Source of the DNA: an uncultured Desulfovibrio sp.
GTDB taxonomy: Bacteria; Desulfobacterota; Desulfovibrionia; Desulfovibrionales; Desulfovibrionaceae
Direction of reading: 5' to 3'
Assembly (NCBI GenBank): GCA_900553145.1
Contig: USCL01000118.1
Coordinates: 1-10,667, forward strand
Length of the DNA: 10,667 bases
The notes beneath the pieces were generated by a model. The model did no database searches. It worked only from the letters and a program-made list of their open reading frames with translations, and was not told where the DNA came from. The position numbers were made by a program, and so were the translations under genes. Below, in pieces: positions 1-5,904 of the stretch; within the stretch, counting starts at the first letter, position 1, and every line of letters begins with the position of its first letter.

Positions 1-21
1 CCGGCGGAGGGAGGCTACTGA
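1..21 (+). CDS. Possible 3' end of an upstream CDS (partial)
   Basis: Reading in frame from base 1 gives six codons (PAEGGY) followed by TGA at 19-21. That stop shares one base with the ATG of the next gene (TGATG), the same stop/start overlap used repeatedly further along this gene string. This suggests that an upstream gene of the same operon ends here. The fragment is far too short to identify, and it could be chance. Confidence 0.35.
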   Translation, partial: PAEGGY

Positions 22-293
22 TGGGCCAGAGGGAAAGGATTTCCATAACCCGTGTCCGGGAAACGCAGCTTGAGCATCTGATGAGGACAATGGAACAAGC
101 CTCAAGCAGCGACGGGAACAGGCTGAAGCTCGCTGTGGAGTTCTTGCGCTACTATGACGGGCAAAAAGTCCGGGACGTCGAGTTGCAGGCCCGCAGGTAC
201 CTTGTCCGCAAGATGGTCTCGCAGGGCGTGCGGCGCGAGGACATCGCGGAAAAATTGGGCATCTCCATCCGCACGGTGTACAGACTTGCATAG
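21..293 (+). CDS. Small helix-turn-helix protein, possible late-gene regulator
   Basis: This 90-residue protein starts at an ATG preceded by a strong ribosome site (GGAGGGAGG, 6 bases upstream). Residues 1-60 are charged and probably helical. Residues about 66-90 form a helix-turn-helix-like segment, with the turn around EKLGIS and a recognition helix IRTVYRLA, and the protein ends right after it. I do not recognise a named family. It is encoded immediately before a promoter-like region and the lysis genes, which is where many phages encode the activator or antiterminator of late transcription (for example Q in lambdoid phages). The regulatory role is inferred from the motif and the position. 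It could instead be a small-terminase-like DNA-binding protein, because no other terminase subunit is seen nearby. It ends in TAG. Confidence 0.75.
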   Translation: MGQRERISITRVRETQLEHLMRTMEQASSSDGNRLKLAVEFLRYYDGQKVRDVELQARRYLVRKMVSQGVRREDIAEKLGISIRTVYRLA

Positions 294-314
294 TTTTTGA
301 CACGTTAGCTCTTT

Positions 315-323
315 ACTGACAGT
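315..323. promoter_or_regulatory. Short palindrome ACTGACAGT, possible operator
   Basis: The sequence ACTG-A-CAGT is a nine-base odd palindrome that overlaps the start of the -35-like element at 322. It is the kind of small dyad a helix-turn-helix protein might bind, and such a protein is encoded just upstream. At this length a chance match is quite possible. Confidence 0.25.
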
Positions 324-349
324 GACAAGCGCTGCCGTAGGTGTATTAT
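322..349 (+). promoter_or_regulatory. Candidate late promoter (GTGACA-16-TATTAT)
   Basis: GTGACA (322-327) matches TTGACA at 5 of 6 positions. TATTAT (344-349) matches TATAAT at 5 of 6. The spacer is 16 bases. It lies in the only sizeable gap before the long run of lysis and structural genes, between a DNA-binding protein gene and the endolysin. Transcription would begin near 355-357, inside the left arm of the hairpin at 351-386. The call rests on consensus matching only. Confidence 0.45.
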
Positions 350-350
350 T

Positions 351-386
351 GCAGGCAAAGGTCTCTGGCCCTTGCCTGCAATTTTT
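351..386 (+). terminator. Terminator-like hairpin before the lysis genes
   Basis: GCAGGCAA (351-358) pairs perfectly with TTGCCTGC (372-379). Additional weak pairs are possible inside the 13-base loop. The stem is followed by AA and then five T residues (382-386), the pattern of a rho-independent terminator. It would stop transcripts coming from the upstream regulator gene. A transcript starting at the overlapping promoter near 356 would lack the outer left arm and could escape. Confidence 0.55.
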
Positions 387-404
387 ATCCCTGCGGGAAT
401 CACT

Positions 405-788
405 ATGCCTATTCCTCTTCGCCATTTTTCAGCCACAGAGTTCCGGTGCAAGTGCGGTTGCGGTGCGGGCATCGAGCAGATGCATCCCGACCTGCTCATG
501 ATGCTGGACGAGTTGCGCGACCGCGCCGGTATCCCCCTCGTGCTGTCCTCCGCCTACCGCTGTGACGCGCACAACCGCAAGGTCGGCGGCGTGAACGCTT
601 CCGCCCATACCCGTGGCTACGCCGTGGACATCAAATGCCTGAACTCGCACACACGGTTTCAGATCCTTCAAGCGGCGCTTGAAGCCGGGTTCCGCCGCAT
701 CGAGCTGGCCCCGACGTGGATTCATGTTGATACCGACCCCGACAAGCCGTTTGACGTAGCTTTTTACCAGAGTGGGGGGAACTACTGA
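405..788 (+). CDS. Endolysin, M15 family zinc peptidase
   Basis: This 127-residue protein is a probable L,D- or D,D-carboxy/endopeptidase that cuts peptidoglycan stem peptides at lysis. It matches the small phage peptidase M15 type (Peptidase_M15_3/VanY-like) almost end to end. The N-terminus has a Cys-rich EFRCKCGCG segment (12-20). SSAYR (48-52) precedes the zinc motif SAHTRGYAVD, with likely zinc ligands H68 and D75. The third ligand is H107 in WIHVD, close to the C-terminus. There is no signal peptide, so export would depend on a holin. I chose the ATG at 405, which has a modest GGGA site. The in-frame TTG at 372 is rejected because it lies in the hairpin stem and adds residues outside the domain. 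The stop overlaps the next start (TGATG). Confidence 0.88.
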   Translation: MPIPLRHFSATEFRCKCGCGAGIEQMHPDLLMMLDELRDRAGIPLVLSSAYRCDAHNRKVGGVNASAHTRGYAVDIKCLNSHTRFQILQAALEAGFRRIELAPTWIHVDTDPDKPFDVAFYQSGGNY

Positions 789-1015
789 TGGACTTTTCCA
801 TACTCTCCGATTTCCTGAATTCCCAGACCGGGGCTTGGGCTCTGTTCCTGTCCGCCGCCAGCGCCGTGTGCGCATGGGCCGCCACGCTCATGCCCGCGCC
901 GTCGGACGCCTCCGGCGTCGTCTACCGGACCTTCTACAAAGTCATCAACTGGATCGGGGCGAACATCGGCAAGGCCACCAATGCTGACGATGCCGCGAAG
1001 AGGAAGCTTCAGTGA
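788..1015 (+). CDS. Small membrane protein, holin-like
   Basis: This 75-residue protein has one clear hydrophobic segment (about residues 15-36, rich in Ala, Leu and Trp). A Pro-rich turn follows (MPAPSD), then a second amphipathic stretch (VVYRTFYKVINWIGANIG, about 44-61) and a charged C-terminus. The pattern of one membrane helix followed by a motif ending in IGANIGKATNADD recalls small phage membrane proteins encoded next to endolysins. Its start overlaps the endolysin stop by one base, so the two are probably translationally coupled. A holin, which would make the pore that releases the signal-less endolysin, is the most economical role. I cannot see a diagnostic family motif, so the function is inferred from size, topology and position. 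Confidence 0.65.
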   Translation: MDFSILSDFLNSQTGAWALFLSAASAVCAWAATLMPAPSDASGVVYRTFYKVINWIGANIGKATNADDAAKRKLQ

Positions 1016-1025
1016 GGGAAACGCC

Positions 1026-1235
1026 ATGCAGACGCTCGCCCGCCTTCTGGAAGCTGTGGCTGCCCTCTGGGCTTCTTTCCGCGCGTATGCGGAAAGCCGC
1101 CGCGCCGCTGCTGCTCGTGCTGATCTGCGCGCTGACCCAGTGCGGGTGCTCTGTAGCAAGCTCGGCGGCCAGCCGGACAATCCCGTTGTCGCCAGTGCTG
1201 ACAAGCCTTCGCCCGGTGACGCTGGACGGCATTGA
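1026..1235 (+). CDS. Inner-membrane spanin-like small protein (Rz-like)
   Basis: This 69-residue protein starts at an ATG with a good GAGGG site 7 bases upstream, 10 bases after the preceding stop. It opens with a hydrophobic/amphipathic segment (LARLLEAVAALWASFRAY, about 4-21). An Arg/Ala-rich helix follows, then ADPVRVLCSKLGG (about residues 36-48), which resembles the ADPV...GG signature I associate with small lysis-region proteins of Desulfovibrio-type prophages. The gene overlaps the following lipoprotein-like gene in the +1 frame, the arrangement of lambda Rz and Rz1. The inner-membrane spanin role is an inference from this nesting and topology, and sequence identity to Rz is not evident. 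Confidence 0.55.
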   Translation: MQTLARLLEAVAALWASFRAYAESRRAAAARADLRADPVRVLCSKLGGQPDNPVVASADKPSPGDAGRH

Positions 1236-1308
1236 AGGGGCGTGGATGGACTGGCGTGACGCGCAGAGCCTCGCCGCGTGGATCGAAGATGTGGAGACGG
1301 CCAGATGA
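1087..1308 (+). CDS. Outer-membrane spanin-like lipoprotein (Rz1-like)
   Basis: From the ATG at 1087 the protein has 73 residues. It opens with a short basic start (MRK), a hydrophobic core (AAAPLLLVLICAL) and TQCGC, which together resemble a lipoprotein signal peptide. The residue before the first Cys (Gln) is not the usual Gly/Ala/Ser, so the lipobox is imperfect. The gene lies mostly inside the preceding Rz-like gene, in its +1 frame. An alternative GTG start at 1012 overlaps the holin-like stop (GTGA), has a GAGGAAG site and adds 25 residues ahead of the signal. The end overlaps the next start (ATGA). If correct, the mature lipoprotein would sit in the outer membrane and pair with the Rz-like protein to fuse the two membranes during lysis. 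Confidence 0.55.
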   Translation: MRKAAAPLLLVLICALTQCGCSVASSAASRTIPLSPVLTSLRPVTLDGIEGAWMDWRDAQSLAAWIEDVETAR

Positions 1309-1532
1309 CCCCTTCCGACGATTTCAAGATGCTCATCGAAGTGGCCACACCCGTATCCATCGCTATAGGCGGGTGGCTGCTCAAGCTGATCTGGGCCGAA
1401 ATCAAACAGCTCCGGCATGACCAGAAAGAGTATGTGACAAAAGAAATGTGCCGAACCCACAGGGAAGCCATTCAACACCAACTGGACGGATACGGCGGCT
1501 GTTGCCACAAGCGGCAAGGTGATGAGGAATAA
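1305..1532 (+). CDS. Small membrane-anchored protein of the lysis cassette
   Basis: This 75-residue protein has a hydrophobic segment at about residues 11-29 (EVATPVSIAIGGWLLKLIW). A charged, probably coiled tail with several His and Cys residues follows (MCRTHREAIQHQ and GCCHKRQ). One membrane segment plus a charged cytoplasmic tail is typical of accessory holins or XhlA-like lysis proteins, but I do not recognise the family. The ATG at 1305 overlaps the preceding stop (ATGA) and the TAA overlaps the portal start (TAATG), so it is tightly coupled on both sides. A nine-residue longer reading from GTG at 1278 is possible but less likely. Confidence 0.6.
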   Translation: MTPSDDFKMLIEVATPVSIAIGGWLLKLIWAEIKQLRHDQKEYVTKEMCRTHREAIQHQLDGYGGCCHKRQGDEE

Positions 1533-3586
1533 TGTCCAGAACATATCCTGAGCCCATATCCGAACGGCAGCAGACGCCCGCCGACGCGTTGGGGACGCAG
1601 CTTCTGGCCGAGTTCTCCGATGCCAAGGCCGCGCGCCGGTATGTTGAAGACCGCTGGATGAAATCCCTGCGCCAGTACAAGGGGCAGTACGATCCCGACG
1701 TCCTCGGGAGGATTCCCAAGGATGCCAACGGGCGTTTCCTCAAGTCCACGGTCTATATCCGTCATACCAAGGCCAAGGTCGATACGCTCCGCGCCCGGCT
1801 GCTGGATCTGCTCTTCCCGTCGAACAATGCCCGCAACTGGGGCATCTCGCCGTCTCCCGTATCCGAAATCCAGCCCGACATCATCACGGAAGAACTCCAG
1901 CGCCGCCAGCAGGAAGGCCGGGCCATTCCACAGGATGAACGGGAATTCCTTTCGGAAATCGCCAAAGAACGGGCGGACAGGATGGCGCAGACCATCGACG
2001 ACCAGCTCAACGGGCAAATCGGCAGGCTCTCCTACCAGCGCGTGTGCAACGCGGTCATCAATTCCGGCATCATCTTCGGCACGGGCGTCCTCAAAGGGCC
2101 GCTCGTCGAGCACAGGATCAAGAAGCAGTATGCCCGGGCTGAAGACGGGACATGGCTGTTGCAGCCCACGCAAGACCATCCCTATGCGCCGTACTATGAG
2201 CATGTGCCCGTGCATGTGCTCTACCCCGATCCGTCGGCCAGCGACGCACGGCAAATGCTGTACGTCTGGCAGACCCATCTCTTCACCCGAAGGGAACTGA
2301 TGGATCTGTCCAAGAACCCCGGTTTCGATCAGGCGCGCATCTTGGAATACATCGTCTCCAACCCCGAGGGGGATGCCGAGGTCACGGAACATGAGCAGGA
2401 ACTTCGTAACCTTTCCGATGAGCAGACGGCGTTCGAGCACAAGAACAGATACCGCGTCCTCGAACGGTGGGGTTACCTGACCGGCTCGGATCTCCTTACC
2501 GCCGGTGTCGATCTGGAGACGCTGCGGGCCGCCATTCCCGATTTCGTCGAGGCCGGTGCCTATGAGTCCTGCGTATGGATGACGCAGGGAGGCACGGTCA
2601 TCAAGGCCGCCCTTTCCCCTGTGGAGGGGATGGCCATCCCCTACCATTTTTTCCAGCCCTACAAGGACGACGCCTCGTTCTGGCCGGACGGCCTGCCGGA
2701 CGTCATCCGCGACCTCCAGACAATCATCAACGCGGCGGCGCGCATGATGATCGACAACGCCGCCATTGCCTGCGGCCCGCAGATTGCGGTGAACGTCTCC
2801 GCCCTACAAAACGTCGAAGACGCCCGAAGCGTCTATCCCGGCAAGGTCTGGCTGTTCAGCACCTCGGAAGATTTGGACAGATGCTTCAGGTCGTATGACG
2901 TGAGCGCGCATATCTCCGAATTGATGGCCATCGGGGAGCGGTTCAGCCAATACTCCGATGAAGTCAGCCAGCCGCGCTACATGAGCGGCGACAATTCCGG
3001 CGTGCGCGGCGCGGGCGATACGGCAAGCGGCTTGTCCATGCTGATGAACATGGCCTCCATGCCCGTCAAGGACATCGTGCGCCTGTTCGACTGCGGCATC
3101 ACCGAGCCGTTCATCGAGGACATGTACCGCTGGAACATGCGGTTCTCGACCGACGAGAGCATCAAGGGCGACTATGAAATCATGGCGACGGGCTCCACGT
3201 CGCTCATCGCGCAGGAACTCATGGGGAAACGCCTCATGGAAACCATGGCGGTCATCGCTTCCCCACAGCTTTCCGAGGCGACCGATTTCGACGCGCTCTA
3301 CTCCCACATCCTGCGGGCCATGGATCTCCCCAAGGACATCAAGCTCTCACCGGAAAAGGCGAAACAGCGACGCTACGAGAACACGCTCATGGAAAAGCAG
3401 GCGCAGATGGAGTCCATCATCGCCGAATGCGAAAAGCGCGGGCTCCCCGTTCCGCAGGTACTGCAAACCGTCGCAGCCCAGATTGCGGGCGTGCAGTCTC
3501 CCGGCGACATCCAGCCCGTCCCCGGCCAGCAAGCCATGCTGACGGGAGCGGAACCGTCCGTCGGAGGCGAAGTCAATGCCGCGTAG
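1532..3586 (+). CDS. Portal protein (podovirus type)
   Basis: This 684-residue protein would form the ring at one head vertex through which DNA enters and leaves and to which the connector attaches. Length, position and sequence style fit large portal proteins of short-tailed phages. The N-terminal region has the typical helical opening (RWMKSLRQYKGQYDP), then a segment around TVYIRHTKAKVDTLRARLLD and LLFPSNNARNW. The middle is a long beta-rich wing with HVPVHVLYPDPS. The later helical part includes RDLQTIINAAARMM and GDTASGLSMLMNMASM, a Gly/Ser/Met-rich stretch typical of portals. The C-terminus is helical and Gln-rich. Its start shares a base with the preceding TAA, and its TAG stop lies 11 bases inside the next gene. 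No terminase gene precedes it, which is unusual. Confidence 0.8.
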   Translation: MSRTYPEPISERQQTPADALGTQLLAEFSDAKAARRYVEDRWMKSLRQYKGQYDPDVLGRIPKDANGRFLKSTVYIRHTKAKVDTLRARLLDLLFPSNNARNWGISPSPVSEIQPDIITEELQRRQQEGRAIPQDEREFLSEIAKERADRMAQTIDDQLNGQIGRLSYQRVCNAVINSGIIFGTGVLKGPLVEHRIKKQYARAEDGTWLLQPTQDHPYAPYYEHVPVHVLYPDPSASDARQMLYVWQTHLFTRRELMDLSKNPGFDQARILEYIVSNPEGDAEVTEHEQELRNLSDEQTAFEHKNRYRVLERWGYLTGSDLLTAGVDLETLRAAIPDFVEAGAYESCVWMTQGGTVIKAALSPVEGMAIPYHFFQPYKDDASFWPDGLPDVIRDLQTIINAAARMMIDNAAIACGPQIAVNVSALQNVEDARSVYPGKVWLFSTSEDLDRCFRSYDVSAHISELMAIGERFSQYSDEVSQPRYMSGDNSGVRGAGDTASGLSMLMNMASMPVKDIVRLFDCGITEPFIEDMYRWNMRFSTDESIKGDYEIMATGSTSLIAQELMGKRLMETMAVIASPQLSEATDFDALYSHILRAMDLPKDIKLSPEKAKQRRYENTLMEKQAQMESIIAECEKRGLPVPQVLQTVAAQIAGVQSPGDIQPVPGQQAMLTGAEPSVGGEVNAA

Positions 3587-3809
3587 CAAGGCGGAAATCC
3601 TCAAGGACGTTTCGGCGCGCTTCGGCCCCGACGGTCTGGCGCTCCTCAATGAAATGTTCACCGCATTCGAAAACGACTGGAAGGACGGGATGGTGTCCGC
3701 TTCCGGCGTGGATGCGATGCTCCAATACCAAGGCCGTATCCGCGCCCTCCGCGAAATCGGGATAGCGGTGACGATAAGGGAACTCCCCGATCCCTCGGTG
3801 TCCTATTAA
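3576..3809 (+). CDS. Small unknown protein between portal and scaffold
   Basis: This 77-residue, mostly helical protein (SKAEILKDVSARFG, LALLNEMFTAFENDW, QGRIRALREIG) has no recognisable family. The ATG has a good GGAGG site (3563-3567) inside the end of the portal gene, and the two genes overlap by 11 bases in different frames, suggesting coupled translation. Small helical proteins in this position in other phages are minor head components or assembly helpers, but nothing in the sequence decides that here. About 70 bases of non-coding DNA follow before the scaffold-like gene. Confidence 0.65.
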   Translation: MPRSKAEILKDVSARFGPDGLALLNEMFTAFENDWKDGMVSASGVDAMLQYQGRIRALREIGIAVTIRELPDPSVSY

Positions 3810-3878
3810 CCCTGAAACGCCATCGGCTATCGGCGCGAACCCGGCAGGCCATTCGCAACCGACCCGAAGGAGAACATC

Positions 3879-4187
3879 ATGGAAGAAAAGAAGGAAGACG
3901 CGCTTCACCCTGAAGCCCAGTTCGACGCCACATTCGATGCCGAACCCGTTCAAGAGCCCGAAGCCGACAAAGAGGAAGGGCAGATCCCCAGCGAAGAGAC
4001 GCCGGAGCGGGACGCTGAAGAAAACGAACAGCCCGCCGCACCCTCTTCCGACGGCAAGAGCGAACCCGATCCCGATGACGAGCTGCGCAAGAAGGCCCAC
4101 GGCTACGACTCGATGAAGGGGCGGCTCAATCAGGAACAGAAACGCCGCCTTGAACTGGAAGCGGAAGTCGAGCGTCTTCGCGCTTAG
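3879..4187 (+). CDS. Scaffold-like protein, N-terminal part, ends at in-frame amber
   Basis: This 102-residue reading opens at an ATG with a strong AAGGAG site. It is very acidic (repeated Glu/Asp/Pro, residues 1-72), then turns into a charged coiled-coil stretch (DELRKKAHGYDSMKGRLN onward, about 69-102) that is cut off by TAG in the middle of a continuing helix-and-linker pattern. An acidic, disordered, coiled-coil protein directly before the coat gene is what one expects of a phage scaffolding protein, which guides coat assembly and then leaves. The same frame stays open after the TAG for another 213 codons, so this is very probably the first third of one 317-codon gene. Confidence 0.7.
   Translation: MEEKKEDALHPEAQFDATFDAEPVQEPEADKEEGQIPSEETPERDAEENEQPAAPSSDGKSEPDPDDELRKKAHGYDSMKGRLNQEQKRRLELEAEVERLRA
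4185..4187 (+). other. In-frame amber codon splitting the scaffold-like gene
   Basis: The context is GCT TAG GCG CAG. Reading through gives a Pro/Ala/Gln linker and then the helical C-terminal part, with no frame change on either side. A single C-to-T change from CAG would create this TAG, and a Gln would fit the neighbouring A-Q-P-P pattern. TAG also serves as the normal stop of the genes ending at 293, 3586 and 7546, so the codon is not reassigned throughout the phage. Confidence 0.9.
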
Positions 4188-4259
4188 GCGCAGCCCCCCG
4201 CCCCCAAACCGGAACAGGCTGCCGCGCCCGCCGAAAACAAGGCGGCGCTGGATGAAAAT

Positions 4260-4829
4260 ATGCAGGCCTTGGTGGACGCCCTCCCCGAGAACCTGCGCGG
4301 CGTCTTTCATGAGGAGTCCGCGGACGGCACACGCCTTCGGAAGGTGCTGGACGAGTTCGGGCCGGAACAGGCGTCCATCCTCGCCGAGGTTGTGCTTGAG
4401 CGCCGGACGGAACATTCCGCCCGGCAAGAGCGCGAAACGTCCCGCGCGGAAGAAGTAAAAAGCACCCACTTTGCCACGTTGTCCGAAAAATTCCCTGATT
4501 TCGCCGGAGCCTTCTCCGGGGACGTTGTGCAGCTCCGCGTACTGCATGACGGCATCGAGGATTTCATCGGGCACCTCCCCTACGCCGAGGGTGTCCGGTT
4601 CTCCCGCATCGCAAAGGAAGGCACCACTGAGGAAGTTACGGAACTGCTTGAAAAATATGCCGCCTACCGCTCTGGCCCCGGTTCCGGGACGGGCACCCAG
4701 AAGAAGGTGGCGCAGGCCGCGCAGGACGGATACGCCGTCCCGACGCGCAGCGTTCCGCCATTGAACAAGAACGTCCCCCCGGACGATTTCGACTCGGCGT
4801 TCGACGAGGCTGTGAAAAGCCAACGCTGA
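4260..4829 (+). CDS. Scaffold-like protein, C-terminal part after the amber
   Basis: The next in-frame ATG after the amber is at 4260 and gives 189 residues. The 24 codons between amber and ATG (Pro/Ala/Gln/Lys/Glu-rich) are in frame and look like coding linker, so the part probably belongs to one protein with 3879-4187. The region is helical and charged (LVDALPENLRGVFHEESADG, VLDEFGPEQASILAEVVLERR, FATLSEKFPDFAGAFSGDVVQ) and ends with a basic, Pro-rich tail. Such C-terminal regions in scaffolds contact the coat protein. No strong ribosome site precedes 4260, so independent restart would be weak. The protein made could be full length by readthrough, this fragment by restart, or absent if the gene is dead. 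Confidence 0.65.
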   Translation: MQALVDALPENLRGVFHEESADGTRLRKVLDEFGPEQASILAEVVLERRTEHSARQERETSRAEEVKSTHFATLSEKFPDFAGAFSGDVVQLRVLHDGIEDFIGHLPYAEGVRFSRIAKEGTTEEVTELLEKYAAYRSGPGSGTGTQKKVAQAAQDGYAVPTRSVPPLNKNVPPDDFDSAFDEAVKSQR

Positions 4830-4845
4830 GTTCTGAGGAGTATCT

Positions 4846-5856
4846 ATGCCCACTACCGTCTACGGCGACATTTCCCCCCGTACCGCCGCCTACGCCTCGA
4901 AGGAACTTCTGGAGCGCGCCAACCCCCTGCTGGTTCTGGAACGCTTCGGGCAGGCCAAGCCCCTGCCGGAAAAATCCTCCAAAACCATCAAGTTCCGCCG
5001 CTACAACTCTCTCGATCCCACGCCGAATCCGCTGACCGAAGGCGTCACCCCCTCCGGCAAAAAGATGACGGCCACGGACGTTTCGGCGAGCGTCGTCCAG
5101 TACGGCGACTTCATTGAAATCTCCGACGTTGTGCAGGACACCCATGAGGATCCCGTGCTCAAGGAAGGCATGGCCGTCTGCGGCGAACAGGCCGCCAACA
5201 TGCTGGAACTGGTGCGGTTCGGCATCCTGAAAGCCGGAACCAACGTCTACCGTGCTGGCGGTGCCGCCAGCCGCGACGCCATCTCCAAAGGGCTGACCAT
5301 CGGCTTGCAGCGTGAAATCGTGCGCGGCCTGAAACGCCAGAATGCCCGCACCATCACCAAAATTGTGGGCGCGGGAGCGGGATTCAGCACGGAACCCATC
5401 GCCGCCGCCTACATCGCCGTCACGCATGTCGACCTCGAAACGACCATCCGCAAGCTGCCCGGCTTCGTCCCTGTCGAAAAATACAGCGACCATATGAAAG
5501 CCATGCCCGGCGAAGTCGGCAAGGTGGAAGAGGTGCGCTACGTCACATCCACTGTCTTTGCGCCTTGGGAAGACGCGGGCGGCGCGGTATCCAGCGCCAA
5601 CTTCATCTCCACCGCAGGCACCAAGGCCGACGTCTATCCCATCCTCTTCTTTGGCGCGGACGCCTACGGGCTTGTCTCCCTCAAAGGGAAAAACTCCGTG
5701 ACCCCCACGGTCTTGAATCCGAACTCCCCGCGTGGCGGCGACCCCCTTGGGCAGCGCGGCACCATCGGCTGGAAGACCTATGCCTCCTGCGTCATCCTGA
5801 ACGACGCTTGGATGGCACGCGCCGAAGTGGCCGTGAGCACCGACCTCGAAAGCTAA
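4846..5856 (+). CDS. Major capsid protein, N4-gp56 family
   Basis: This 336-residue protein is the HK97-fold-type coat protein that builds the icosahedral head. I recognise the N4-gp56 family from its N-terminus (YGDISPRTAAYASKELLERA, then LVLERFGQAKPLP and KTIKFRRYNSLDP). The conserved core follows: PLTEGVTPSGKKMTATDV, QYGDFIEISDVVQDTHEDP and the ELVRFGILKAGTNV segment. Length is normal for the family. The ATG has a GAGGAG site 5 bases upstream and follows the scaffold-like stop by 16 bases, so the two are one assembly unit. A strong GC hairpin directly follows the stop. It is the most confident family call in the window. Confidence 0.92.
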   Translation: MPTTVYGDISPRTAAYASKELLERANPLLVLERFGQAKPLPEKSSKTIKFRRYNSLDPTPNPLTEGVTPSGKKMTATDVSASVVQYGDFIEISDVVQDTHEDPVLKEGMAVCGEQAANMLELVRFGILKAGTNVYRAGGAASRDAISKGLTIGLQREIVRGLKRQNARTITKIVGAGAGFSTEPIAAAYIAVTHVDLETTIRKLPGFVPVEKYSDHMKAMPGEVGKVEEVRYVTSTVFAPWEDAGGAVSSANFISTAGTKADVYPILFFGADAYGLVSLKGKNSVTPTVLNPNSPRGGDPLGQRGTIGWKTYASCVILNDAWMARAEVAVSTDLES

Positions 5857-5864
5857 ACTCTTTC

Positions 5865-5890
5865 GCGGGCCCGGAGCGATTCGGGCCCGC
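5865..5890 (+). other. Strong GC hairpin after the capsid gene
   Basis: GCGGGCCCG (5865-5873) pairs perfectly with CGGGCCCGC (5882-5890) around an 8-base loop, nine bases after the capsid stop codon. There is no following T run, so it is not a standard intrinsic terminator. It may protect the 3' end of the abundant capsid message, or pause polymerase or ribosomes to lower expression of downstream genes. The structure is directly seen and the function is inferred. Confidence 0.7.
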
Positions 5891-5904
5891 CTCAAGGATA
5901 TTGC

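Noticed and set aside
297..302. Perfect TTGACA as a -35 element
   Set aside because: No reasonable -10 hexamer lies 16-18 bases downstream; the 322-349 pair is better.
372..404. Longer endolysin start at TTG 372
   Set aside because: The extra eleven residues lie over the hairpin stem and T run, have no ribosome site and are outside the peptidase domain. The ATG at 405 is the better start.
3879..4829. Genome-wide reassignment of TAG as a sense codon (as in some gut phages)
   Set aside because: TAG is the natural stop for the genes ending at 293, 3586 and 7546. Reading through at 3586 and 7546 soon meets another stop and would add unrelated sequence, so only the 4185 codon is anomalous.
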